54,199 nt of DNA from Pirellulales bacterium (lineage in GTDB: Bacteria; Planctomycetota; Planctomycetia; Pirellulales; S012-138): contig JALCBR010000018.1 of NCBI GenBank assembly GCA_028066245.1, positions 1 through 54,199 of the forward strand. The letters are read 5' to 3'. The notes below the pieces were generated by a model that saw nothing but the letters and a program-made list of their open reading frames with translations, was not told the DNA's origin and did not search any database. The translations under genes were made by a program, and so were the position numbers. Positions 36,742-45,700 of this stretch are shown piece after piece; within the stretch, counting starts at the first letter, position 1; each line of letters begins with the position of its first letter.

Positions 36742-37425
36742 TTATAGCTCGATCACTCCGCCTGGTTCAATCACGATCGGCTCGGCGGACGTTTCTTGCT
36801 TGACTTGTTCCGCCCACGCGGAAGCGTCCTGTTCGATGGGCGGCCAGGTGTTGTAATGGGCCGGCGCAACGCGCTTGGGATTGAGCAGCCGGATCGCTTC
36901 CAGGGAATCTTCCGGGCCCATGGTGAAGTTGTCACCAATTGGAAGCACAGCCAGGTCCAGCCCCCTGCGGCCGATCCATTGCATGTCAGAAAAGAGCGCC
37001 GTATCACAGGCAAAGTACACGTTGCCATCCGGCAGGTTGAGCAGAAAACCGCCTGGATCACCGCCAGGCGCCCCGTCAGGCATGGTCGAACTGTGGTGCG
37101 CGATTGTCAGTTTGGCCGTACCGAAGGGATGCTTCCATGCGCCGCCCAGGTTTTGTGCATGCGTGTTTGTGACGCCGCGCTGTTCAAACCACTGACAGAT
37201 TTCGAACGTGGCAATCACGGTCGCTCCGGTTCGCTTGGCGATTGATTCGACATCAGCGACATGATCAAAGTGGCCGTGCGAAACGAGAATGAAGTCCGCT
37301 TGGACGTCCTCAGCTTTGATGGGCGCCGTAGGGTTGTCATTCAGAAACGGGTCCAGGATCAATTTGTGCGATCCCGTTTCGATGCTCCAGGTTCCGTGTC
37401 CCAGCCAGGTGAGTTTGGTCGCCAT
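36742..37425 (-). CDS. UPF0173 metal-dependent hydrolase (metallo-beta-lactamase fold)
   Basis: Start ATG 37425, with AAGGA about 5 nt upstream, giving 227 residues as usual for UPF0173. The metallo-beta-lactamase zinc motif HGHFDH lies at about residues 50-55, preceded by KLTWLGHGTWSIE and LDPFLNDNP. Later ligands are His in TIAHHSSTMPDG, Asp in YFACDTALFSDM and His in VAPAHYNTWP. The substrate is not known for the family. It follows the HExxH membrane-protein gene by 40 bp on the same strand. Confidence 0.92.
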   Translation of the reverse strand: MATKLTWLGHGTWSIETGSHKLILDPFLNDNPTAPIKAEDVQADFILVSHGHFDHVADVESIAKRTGATVIATFEICQWFEQRGVTNTHAQNLGGAWKHPFGTAKLTIAHHSSTMPDGAPGGDPGGFLLNLPDGNVYFACDTALFSDMQWIGRRGLDLAVLPIGDNFTMGPEDSLEAIRLLNPKRVAPAHYNTWPPIEQDASAWAEQVKQETSAEPIVIEPGGVIEL

Positions 37426-37464
37426 GCTTTCCTTCTTCCGTGGTTGATCGATCATCGGTAGCGA

Positions 37465-37884
37465 TCACGGTGCTTTCTCATACGCCTCGCGCTCAAACGG
37501 ATTATCTCTGTAGGGCCGTTTGCCGCGAGCCCACATCCACGCCGAAGCTAACAGATAGGCCGGTCCAAACAAGAGCCCCCAGCGTTCATATTGGCGAACG
37601 TGAACGCGCTCGTGTTCCGCGCAGAGATCCAAAGCGGTGTCCGTGCGTCCAAGGATGACATGCCCCCAAGTCATGGCCGACGCGAAGCCGGTCACCTTGG
37701 CGAGCAGCCACTCCACTCCGCCACCATGGAACTCCAAAGCGCCGTCGCGAAAGCGCACCTTTCCGCCAGAGCACATTCCCACCACGCCCACCAAGCTGCC
37801 AAACAGCGTGTAAGGCGATGCCCAGATGATCGCCAGCGCCTTCAGCGGCCAGCGGACAAGAGCAGGCAAGCGGTTCTTTCGCAT
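37465..37884 (-). CDS. small membrane protein with HExxH motif
   Basis: Start ATG 37884 (139 residues); the frame is open 59 codons further but with proline/arginine-rich, unlikely sequence that overlaps the divergent SDR upstream region. It has a hydrophobic N-terminal helix (LKALAIIWASPYTLFGSLVGVVG), a short beta segment, a second hydrophobic stretch, then CAEHERVHVRQYERWGLLFGPAYL, where HERVH fits the zinc-protease signature HExxH within a near-membrane helix. Small proteins of this kind occur in varied bacteria; I do not know a demonstrated activity. It may be cotranscribed with the UPF0173 gene downstream. Confidence 0.72.
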   Translation of the reverse strand: MRKNRLPALVRWPLKALAIIWASPYTLFGSLVGVVGMCSGGKVRFRDGALEFHGGGVEWLLAKVTGFASAMTWGHVILGRTDTALDLCAEHERVHVRQYERWGLLFGPAYLLASAWMWARGKRPYRDNPFEREAYEKAP

Positions 37885-38055
37885 GAGACGAGAAAGCGAA
37901 CGGACCAAAGCGGTGGCGGATTCTTCAGTGGATGGCCTGGGGAACTGATTGTCAAGCCAACGGTGGTTCGGACGTCGACCGCGCGCCTGTCGGCGATGCT
38001 GCGAAGTTGTGCTGGCGTGTGTGTGATTGTCCTTGCGGCGCGTTATGCTGCGTCC

Positions 38056-38775
38056 ATGCAAAACACATCAACTGACCAACGGCGCGTGTGTGCGGTCACC
38101 GGCGGTTCCGGCGGAATTGGGCTGGCTACGGCGAAGAAGTTTGCCACCCAGGGCTATTCCGTCGCCCTGTGCGGACGGAATGAAGCCAAGCTGGCGCAAG
38201 CCGCCGCGCAGATCGCGACAGACGCCGCAATGGAATGCCAAGCAATCACGATTGATCTCTCTCAGCCGCAAGCCGGGGCCACGTTTATTGCCGACGTGCT
38301 TGATCGGCTGGGACGCGTTGACGTGCTGGTCAATAACGCGGGCGCCGCCGTGATGGCGCCGCTAGAAGAGTTGGCCGCTGATGAGTTTGAGCGAATGCTC
38401 TCCGTCAACGTGGCCGCCACGTTCCATGCAACTCAGACTGCCTGGCGTGCCATGCAGCAACAAGGCTCTGGGGTCATCGTCAACGTTGCCTCGCAAGCGG
38501 CCAAAGATCCATTCCCCGGATTCGCGGTCTACGGTGCGTGCAAAGCCTGGGCTGCGTTGTTCACTCAGGCGATCGCCAAAGAGGGGAAACCAGCCGGAGT
38601 TCGCGCGTATGCGGTTTTACCAGGCGCGGTCGAGACTGCGATGCTGCGAGGCGTTCTGCCGGACTTTCCCGCTGAGCAGGCCCTTGCGCCGGCGGACGTC
38701 GCCGAGACAATCTTCGCGCTCTGCCAACCCCCATGGCGGCACGCATCCGGAAGCGTGATTGACATCATGAAGTGA
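38056..38775 (+). CDS. short-chain dehydrogenase/reductase (SDR)
   Basis: 239 residues from ATG 38056. Classical SDR motifs are present: cofactor loop TGGSGGIG (15-22), NNAG (93-96), and the catalytic triad Ser146, Tyr159 and Lys163 (in the YxxxK motif YGACK). The Arg in CGRNEAK after the second strand favours NADPH. The substrate cannot be deduced. It is divergent from the HExxH membrane-protein gene and convergent with the class V aminotransferase gene. Confidence 0.93.
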   Translation: MQNTSTDQRRVCAVTGGSGGIGLATAKKFATQGYSVALCGRNEAKLAQAAAQIATDAAMECQAITIDLSQPQAGATFIADVLDRLGRVDVLVNNAGAAVMAPLEELAADEFERMLSVNVAATFHATQTAWRAMQQQGSGVIVNVASQAAKDPFPGFAVYGACKAWAALFTQAIAKEGKPAGVRAYAVLPGAVETAMLRGVLPDFPAEQALAPADVAETIFALCQPPWRHASGSVIDIMK

Positions 38776-39128
38776 CATCGTGAAGTGACGGCAGAAGGCA
38801 CACCACTGTCACCGCGCGCGGGTGCCGCAGGCTGGGCCAGTGCTTATTCTCCTCTGTTTTGAGTTGACCGAGGTGTCGGCCTCCACATGTTAATGCGTTT
38901 CGTGATGGTTGAATCAGTGCGAAGAGAGGCTGGGTACGCTGCGCCGGGTGCCACTGCTGGCTTGTCCAGCAGTGCTCTTCTTTGGGCTGTCGTCCGTTCG
39001 CGCAACCTCCCACGAATAGCTCAGCCTCCTCTTGGAAGCTCAGTAAGGTGGGTGACCGGCTGTTGGGATGAGGTCAAACAACTCCCACGGAGAGCACTGC
39101 TGGACAAGCCAGCAGTGGCACACGTGCG
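38776..39128. other. 353 bp between convergent genes, holding an inverted repeat
   Basis: No gene is seen. The right two thirds are occupied by a 174-bp unit bounded by perfect 30-bp inverted repeats. The left 170 bp show nothing I can name. Confidence 0.5.
38948..39121. repeat. 174-bp unit with perfect 30-bp inverted ends
   Basis: Positions 38948-38977 and 39092-39121 are exact reverse complements over 30 bp. Each arm is itself nearly palindromic (CACTGCTGG, CTTGT, CCAGCAGTG). The 114 bp between them have no ORF. It sits between two convergent genes, where the folded RNA could stop transcription from both sides. The form suggests a miniature mobile element or a paired dispersed repeat; no transposase is nearby. 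Confidence 0.7.
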
Positions 39129-40331
39129 TCACCCGGCTTGCAACGCGGAGATCAAGCGGGCAACGTCTTCCTCCGTGTTGTAAGCGTGCAAGCTAATCCG
39201 CAGCCGCCCAGCTCGGCAACTGATGACCACGTCTTGCTCCAAGCAGCGTTTGCGCACCTGGACGGGATCTTGACCTGGCCAAGTGAAGGCAACGATTCCA
39301 CTGCGGCGATCCGGCGCCGTGCTGTCGGCAGGCACTTCGCGAAAGCTGACGATTTCCGCGCCTGCGGATTTCAGTTCTTCCGCGGCATGCTGTGAAATAT
39401 GCAGCACGCGAGCGCCGGTGTCCGGCTGCGGATATTCCGCTAAGAAGGCCAAGCTGGCCGCCAGCCCGACAAAGCAACCCACCGGATAGGTTCCCCCTTC
39501 GTATCGCGCGGCGGTGGGCTTGAGCTTCCAATCTTGCTGGGTGTAGTCCGAGGCGTTGACGGCGCTGTTCCAGCCAACGCCCATGGGATCAAGCAAATCC
39601 AAGTGCTCTCTTCGCAGATAGAACAGCCCGGCGCCTTCCGGGCCCAACAACCACTTGTGCCCATCAGCGGCCAGGAAATCAACCGGGATGCTTTGCACGT
39701 CCAACGGAAATACACCGAGGCCTTGGATGGCGTCCAGGAAAAAGTACGCTCCGCGCGAATGCGCCAGTTCGCAAAGTACGGCCGGATCATTTCGCCAGCC
39801 TGTCGAATAATCGACCCAACTGGCGGCGAGCATCCGTGTGCGGCCATCGAACGCGGCGGCAATGTCGTCCACTTCCACACGTCCATTCTGGCAAGGAACC
39901 AATCGCGTTTCTACGCCGCGCCGCGCCAGGTGCTGCCAGGGATAACGGTTGGAGGGGAACTCGTCCGCCGGGATCACGACGTTGTCCCCCTCGCGCCAGG
40001 GGAACCCTTCGGCAACGTAGTTGATTCCTTCCGTCGTATTACGAACCAGAGCGATCTCATCGTCTTCCGCGTTGATCAACTTCGCCGAGAGAGATCGGGC
40101 GACTTCCAGCCGTGTTGCCCATTGACTCCATTGGGCGTCGCCGCACTCGGTCATGTTTGTGGCCCAGTCAGAGACGGCATCATAAGTTGGCTGCGGAAAG
40201 GGACTGACAGCCGCATGGTCAAAGTAAGCAAACGTCCGCGCAACCGGCATCCGCTCACGGAACTCTTTCCAAGCTGGCGCAGAGGAGCGGATGTCGATGT
40301 TTGAAGATTCCGTCGAGATTTGCGTTGACAT
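39129..40331 (-). CDS. class V aminotransferase (cysteine-desulfurase-like PLP enzyme)
   Basis: 400 residues from ATG 40331. This is a pyridoxal-phosphate enzyme of fold type I, class V: YFDHAAVSPFP near the N-terminus (substrate loop), RNTTEGINYVAEG (phosphate-binding), FFLDAIQGLGVFPLD with the ring-stacking Asp200, and ADGHKWLLGPEGAGLFYLR with the Schiff-base Lys226. The conserved cysteine loop of true NifS/IscS is not obvious, so a desulfurase role is not certain; selenocysteine lyase-like and isopenicillin-epimerase-like members have the same layout. It might be of interest that the window also holds a probable selenoprotein, but I see no specific link. Confidence 0.9.
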   Translation of the reverse strand: MSTQISTESSNIDIRSSAPAWKEFRERMPVARTFAYFDHAAVSPFPQPTYDAVSDWATNMTECGDAQWSQWATRLEVARSLSAKLINAEDDEIALVRNTTEGINYVAEGFPWREGDNVVIPADEFPSNRYPWQHLARRGVETRLVPCQNGRVEVDDIAAAFDGRTRMLAASWVDYSTGWRNDPAVLCELAHSRGAYFFLDAIQGLGVFPLDVQSIPVDFLAADGHKWLLGPEGAGLFYLRREHLDLLDPMGVGWNSAVNASDYTQQDWKLKPTAARYEGGTYPVGCFVGLAASLAFLAEYPQPDTGARVLHISQHAAEELKSAGAEIVSFREVPADSTAPDRRSGIVAFTWPGQDPVQVRKRCLEQDVVISCRAGRLRISLHAYNTEEDVARLISALQAG

Positions 40332-40668
40332 ATGCGGACTTTCAGCTGGCGCTTGCGTGAGAATTGAGGGGAGCAGGAGAAGGATAAGAACAACCGAACC
40401 TGGAATCGATTATGCCAACCATCCATTCTGAGCCAGATGCAGACCCAGTCCAGCGGGCGGTCGTTCGGATTTTCAAGATTTTGCCGCTGCCTTTGCGCAG
40501 GTACCGGCAGGGCAAGAATTCGGGCGTGTAAACACTTGTGCGCCTAGGCGGCCTGGCGAATACTGGTAATTTCTGTCACCAAGTAAGTCATGGATTCTCC
40601 GTCGGTCGGAAGTAGAACGCTTTTCGGGTGACAGCCCAAAACAGCGAATTATACTTGGAAAATTCACC
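40332..40668. other. divergent intergenic region, 337 bp
   Basis: A 39-codon plus-strand frame (40412-40531) is the only open stretch and is not convincing. The right end holds a promoter for the small membrane protein. Nothing else is seen. Confidence 0.4.
40628..40655 (+). promoter_or_regulatory. candidate promoter of the small membrane protein, short leader
   Basis: GTGACA (40628-40633), 16-bp spacer and TATACT (40650-40655), each one mismatch from the consensus hexamers. The start codon follows at 40669, so the transcript leader would be about 6-8 nt. Confidence 0.45.
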
Positions 40669-40893
40669 ATGGCATCCGCATCACTAGGCAAAAAAGCTTC
40701 CTCATCGATGCCCAAAGCGTTCACATTTGTTGGGATGGCCATCGCCGCGCTGTTCTTGGTGGTCTTCGGGCTTGACCTTGCCGTTGGTATCCCATTTCAA
40801 CGACCGGCTTACGGCATCGTGAATATCGGCTTCATTTTGGGAGCCGGGATTTTGGGCTACATCAGTTGGACAACGCTTCGCAATTTGCGATAG
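40669..40893 (+). CDS. small two-helix membrane protein
   Basis: 74 residues from ATG 40669. Two hydrophobic helices (VGMAIAALFLVVFGLDLAVG and IVNIGFILGAGILGYISWTTL) are joined by a short loop containing PFQRPAYG. The N-terminus is basic and serine-rich, suggesting it faces the cytoplasm. It has its own promoter and no obvious partner. I do not recognise a named family; similar tiny proteins are common in planctomycetes. Confidence 0.72.
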   Translation: MASASLGKKASSSMPKAFTFVGMAIAALFLVVFGLDLAVGIPFQRPAYGIVNIGFILGAGILGYISWTTLRNLR

Positions 40894-40978
40894 CCGACCA
40901 AGAGCCCCTTCTGCCCCTGTGAGTCACCAGCGTTTCTCTAAGCTGGGTTTTCTCTTAGCTGGCGAAGCGCGCGAATGT

Positions 40979-41137
40979 CTAGCAGTCCGTTGAAAAACGC
41001 CATCGTGGCGTTTTCAACCCGAGCCAAGTGCGAGAGTGAATCTCACACGGCTCGCAAATCGCGGCACATTCGTACCACGATTTGGAATCCCCTCCTTGGG
41101 ATTCACGCAGCCAGTTGATAAATCAACAGGCTGCTAG
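40979..41137. repeat. MITE-like 159-bp element with imperfect terminal inverted repeats
   Basis: The ends are CTAGCAGTCCGTTGA (40979-40993) and TCAACAGGCTGCTAG (41123-41137), inverted repeats with two mismatches. The inside is highly self-complementary (AAAACGCC-ATCGT-GGCGTTTT, and GTTGATAAATCAAC near the right end) and has no ORF. The right end overlaps the final codon boundary of the MmgE/PrpD gene: that gene's TAG stop is 41134-41136. I recall very similar end sequences scattered in planctomycete and other genomes but could not check. Confidence 0.7.
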
Positions 41138-42654
41138 CGGTGCTTTAATTCAAAGTCGAAGAGCGCTGAGATCTCTTCGGCAGACTTCTTTCGCAGTCCG
41201 GTAAAGCGGCGATAGAGCGCCTCTACGTCATCCACCCCCAGTGAGGCCAGCAGCCGAAACTTGTGCGCCAACATGTCCGATAACTGTTTGGACTCGTTCC
41301 GGGCGTGTCCGAGCGGATACATGACCAACCCGCTGGAGAGATCGCCCAGTTGGGCGTGTTCAATATCCAGTGTGGTGGGGATGCCATCTGGATACCGACT
41401 GTCAAATTCTTCGCCACCGTGGCGAAAATCGATCCGTTCCATCAACTGGCGTGTGGTGGGATGAACTAGCGCGTCATCATCGTAGTCTGCGGGAAGCAGC
41501 ATGAGTTCTTTCCAGCTGCACGACTTTTGCTCAAACGCCTTCCGTAGCAACGTGGCAATGATATAGACCATGGAATGGTCAGCACTTTGCCGAGTGCGGG
41601 GGTCTCGCTTGGCTGGATCACCAATGATGCTAAAGGCCGGCTCATAAATGGTAATGCTGATCTTCTTGACCGCGTCGGCGTCTTCAACAATTGCGGGATT
41701 CTTTTCCAGCAGGTTGATCAATCCCTGGATGGCTCCGGCGGACTGGTGCTCGTAGAGCCCCAGCTTGAAGTGCATGCCCATCACAGCGAAGTCACTTCCG
41801 CAGCCGGAGAAGATCAGATCAAACGGGCTGGAATCTTTTTCCGCCGGGGGTTCAAACAAGCAGAAAATTGCCTGCGGGTTACGGAAGATATCCGCAGGCC
41901 CGATGAACCCACGCATCGCCCGCTGCATGGCAATGACGCCAGCTTCCGCGTTAATGGCAGCGGAGGCTCCCTTGGAATCGGAAAGCTGCTTTCCCGCGCG
42001 AATGGCTCGGAAGGGAATGTAATGCGCAACCAAGATCCCAATGGCCGATTCAATTTGCTCCGGCGTAGCGCCCAGCACGGCGCCATACGTGGCAGCCGAC
42101 GCGATTCCGCCATGGACGACATGATCAACCTTGTGGTCCTTAAGGGCGAAGACTTCCGCCAGCCGGCCGCGAATCTCATCCAGCAAGATCATCGCCGCTA
42201 GCGTTTGCTCGCCATTGAGCTTCCGTTGCTGGGCCGCAGCAACCGCCACGGGGTAGAAGTCATTGTGGCCAAATTCGCCCCGCGTATGGCCACGCTCAGG
42301 GTTATAGCCAAAGTTGGTGCCGTTGGAGTCCCACTCGCGCGCTGCGGAACTATTGGCCAAGACCGCTTTTTCCGGACTGACGTCTGTGGACGTTCCCAAA
42401 AGGGGAACTCCACCGTCCGCGCGACTCCGCGGATACTCGCCAGCTTCAGCTCGCAGCACGTTGGGAGCATTGGTTCCCAGGGCGATCGCCGAAACGGCGC
42501 AGGCGATGCTATCCAAGTGAAACTGTTCCACCCGCTCAAAGACATCATCAGCAGGCTGACCGAGTTTGCCGGCCATGAAATCAACGGCAAACCGCCCAAT
42601 TCCTAAAGCTTGATTCTCATTGGCGGCGAGCGTCACATACTTGGAATCGCCCAT
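41134..42654 (-). CDS. MmgE/PrpD family protein (2-methylcitrate dehydratase-like)
   Basis: 506 residues from ATG 42654. Recognisable MmgE/PrpD features are the N-terminal helical bundle (FHLDSIACAVSAIALG), SAAREWDSNGTNFG, the HNDFYPVAVAAAQ segment, GGIASAATYGAVLG, and the later C-terminal lid domain. Family members include 2-methylcitrate dehydratase (PrpD) of propionate metabolism and aconitate decarboxylase-like enzymes. No prpB/prpC neighbours are present, so the reaction is open. The gene's last residues are FDFELKHR and its stop is supplied by the end of the adjacent 159-bp repeat, so a few native C-terminal residues may have been lost. Confidence 0.88.
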   Translation of the reverse strand: MGDSKYVTLAANENQALGIGRFAVDFMAGKLGQPADDVFERVEQFHLDSIACAVSAIALGTNAPNVLRAEAGEYPRSRADGGVPLLGTSTDVSPEKAVLANSSAAREWDSNGTNFGYNPERGHTRGEFGHNDFYPVAVAAAQQRKLNGEQTLAAMILLDEIRGRLAEVFALKDHKVDHVVHGGIASAATYGAVLGATPEQIESAIGILVAHYIPFRAIRAGKQLSDSKGASAAINAEAGVIAMQRAMRGFIGPADIFRNPQAIFCLFEPPAEKDSSPFDLIFSGCGSDFAVMGMHFKLGLYEHQSAGAIQGLINLLEKNPAIVEDADAVKKISITIYEPAFSIIGDPAKRDPRTRQSADHSMVYIIATLLRKAFEQKSCSWKELMLLPADYDDDALVHPTTRQLMERIDFRHGGEEFDSRYPDGIPTTLDIEHAQLGDLSSGLVMYPLGHARNESKQLSDMLAHKFRLLASLGVDDVEALYRRFTGLRKKSAEEISALFDFELKHR

Positions 42655-42757
42655 GGCGGTCAGTCGCGGTTTTCAATGATGAACGGATTTCTTCTGATAA
42701 TCCGATGACTCAGGAGGCCACCGAACGTACGAAATCTCTACCGGCGAAACGGTCGCG

Positions 42758-45700
42758 TTAGCTGGTCGCCTCACTGGCTTGCAGCTTGCCTCCCTTGCGT
42801 CCACTCGGCTGCGATCCGCTCTCACTGGATTTGCTCAACCACAGTAACACAGGCGATGCCACAAAGATCGAGCTGTACGTACCGACAATCACGCCCACAA
42901 ACAAAGCGAACGAAAAGCCGTGCACGCCCTGGCCACCGAAGAAGTACAAGATGGCAACCACAATCAACGTGGTGCCGGACGTTAAGATTGTCCGGCTCAA
43001 GGTTTGGTTGACGCTGGTGTTGACCATGCTCTCCGTGAGATTCGGGCTCTTGCCCTTGTTCTCACGAATGCGGTCAAAGATCACGATGGTGTCATTGAGC
43101 GAATAGCCAATCAGCGTCAAAAAGGCAGCCAACATCTCCAGGTTGATTTTGAAAGCGTCAATGGTGGGGATGCCGACCAAGTACGCACTCAGCGCGATGG
43201 CTCCCAGCGTGATCAGCACGTCATGAACCAGCGCCACCACGGCGGCAAAACCATAAGAAACCTTCTGGAAGCGAATCCAGATGTAAACAACGATGAAGAA
43301 CAAGCTGGCCACCATCGCGGCGATTCCGATATTGCGCGTGTCCGCCGCGACCTGGCCGCCAATGTTATTGGTTGCCGGGAAGACGGGGTTCTTCGCGACG
43401 TTGGCCTGAACCTGATTCAGCCAACTCTCGACGTCCGCCCACGACTGGCCATCAAACTTCACGATCCAATCGTGGTATGCCTGTGTGCTGTTTTCGGTAA
43501 AGTCTGTTCCTTCACCGCCGGTCACATCCACGTTCACTTGGGGAATGACGGCTGCCAACAAGCTTTCCACGTCATTCTTGCCAATCTTGTGGGTGAAGTT
43601 CAGATCGGCGCTCACCGTAGTTGCGGTCGGGTCGGTCAACGGGGCGTTCATTCCGTCACCGACATCTTGAGTTGCTCCCGTTTCCGGGGGTGTTTGATCA
43701 TCTCCACTTTGCGCGTCCCCGGTCCCTTGATTCCCGGTGGGCGGCGCGGTGAGTGGCGGCTGGTCACCCGTTTGAGGTGGATCTTGGATCGTCAACACGG
43801 CGGCGCTCATCACCGGCCATGCCGCAAGGGAGGCCAAGCCTCCGTCAGAGTTGTCTCCTCCGCTTCCTGTTGCATCGCCATTCCCGCCATCATCCCCACC
43901 AGACGTTCCGGCGTCTGTGGCGTTGTCACCCGTTCCGCCGGTCCCCGGACCGACATTATCAGGGATCACGTCTGCTGGGTCATTGAATGCGCCGACGGGG
44001 TCATCGTTCGTACCGGCATCCGCCCGGCGGTTGAACGTGAGTTCGTTGGTTTCCAGCTCGCCTAAGAAGACACGATCCAAGACCGTCTCCACGGCCAAGA
44101 GTGATTTATTGGCGGTATTGACCACGAACTCTGGCTTGTGATCTTCGTCGTCCAGATACGTGACTTCTGAGACGGAGAGGTCCGCCAAGCTGGCCAGGTC
44201 AGGCAAACGATTGCGGAACTCGTCAGCAAGTCTTCCCTGCGCTTTCTCTTGGGCAGCTTTCTTGATCTTGGAATCGTCGTTATCTAATTCCTCGCGTTCT
44301 TCGGCCGTGTACCCGTTGCTGATCTCCGTCGTCAATCGATCCAACAAAGCGCGTTCCAGCTCCTGCGTTAAACCGGGGCTCTGCTTGTCCAGGTATGCTT
44401 GCAGATTCCCGCCGTCAGCAGCGCCGTCAACGTTGTTGTTCCATTCATCAATCTTGGTTCGCACGTAGGCCGTGTCATAAAGTTGCCCATCACGCGAGTC
44501 TTCGGCAAAGAGAATCTGAGCTTGAGAGCCGCCGGTGAAGTCAATGTCCAGGACGCCAGAACCCCGCATGATGACTGCACCCAGGCCGGCCACAATCAGC
44601 ACCACCGAAGCCGTGCCGCAGAGCATCTTCTTGCCCAGGAAGTTGAAGTCGGTGGCGGTGAACAACCGCATCATCTTGAGTTGTTTGAGCTTTCGCGTCC
44701 GTTCCGCCAGGTCAAACACCACGCGAGAGCAGAACACGGCCGAATACATGCTCATCAAGATCCCGAGGATCAAGGTCACGGCGAAGCCTTTGATCTGATC
44801 CGTGCCAATGGCGTACAGCACGACCGCGGTGATCAACGTGGTCAAGTTGGCATCGACAATCGTGGTTGTCGCTCGGCCAAATCCATTGCGAATGGCCATC
44901 CGCAATGCAGCGCCACGGCCCAACTCTTCGCGAATTCGCTCAAAGATCAGCACGTTGGCGTCCACCGCCATACCGACGGTGAGCACCAAGCCAGCCAGCC
45001 CCGGCAAAGTAAACGCTGCGTTGATGCTGATCATCACGGCCAAGATCAGGACCAGGTTGGTCACCAGCGCCATAAAAGCCACCACGCCTGCCACGCGGTA
45101 ATAGATGAGCACGAACACCAGAACGATGCTCATGGAAACCGCCATGGCCACTTGCCCACGGCTGATGGTGTCCAGTCCCAGGGTCGGCGAGATCTGCTGT
45201 TCACGCAGGGGAGTTTTGTTTAAGGCCGCCGGCAGACTTCCAGCGTTGAGGATAGCGATCAACGCGTTGACTTCGTCCTTGTTGTCAAAGCCGCCAGAGA
45301 TCTGGCCATTGTTGGAGATCGCCTCGTTGAGTTCGGGAGCTGTGTACAACTCACCGGACAATGCGATTGCCAGATTCCGCTTAAATCCATCGCTGTCTGG
45401 CTCATGCTCACTGGTCAAATCAAAGAATCGATCAGAGCCTGCAGCATTAAACGTGAAATTCACCGCGAGATCACCCGACGGAGTGCGTCCGTCGGAAATG
45501 CGGCGCAGGTACCCACCATCGACGTTGTACGGATCGAGCATGACGAGAACTTCCAGCCGAGGATCAGCATCCGGATCGGCCGTATCTGGAACTTCGCGCC
45601 TGATGAATCTCGGCGCGTTCATGCTGTCAACTCGTTCCGGCTTGCGGTTGACCGGTACCCACCGCGCAACCTCAATGCCGTTGAGAGTGACCCGCTTCTG

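Noticed and set aside
39129-40331. Possible selenocysteine lyase partner of the selenoprotein
   Set aside because: Class V aminotransferase motifs fit many functions, and the gene lies 13 kb from the selenoprotein with no specific link.
40412-40531. 39-codon plus-strand frame starting MPTIHSEPDADP
   Set aside because: No ribosome-binding site, no recognisable features, and it lies in a divergent promoter region; too weak to call.
43004-44065. 353-codon plus-strand open frame
   Set aside because: Antisense to secDF; no domain visible.
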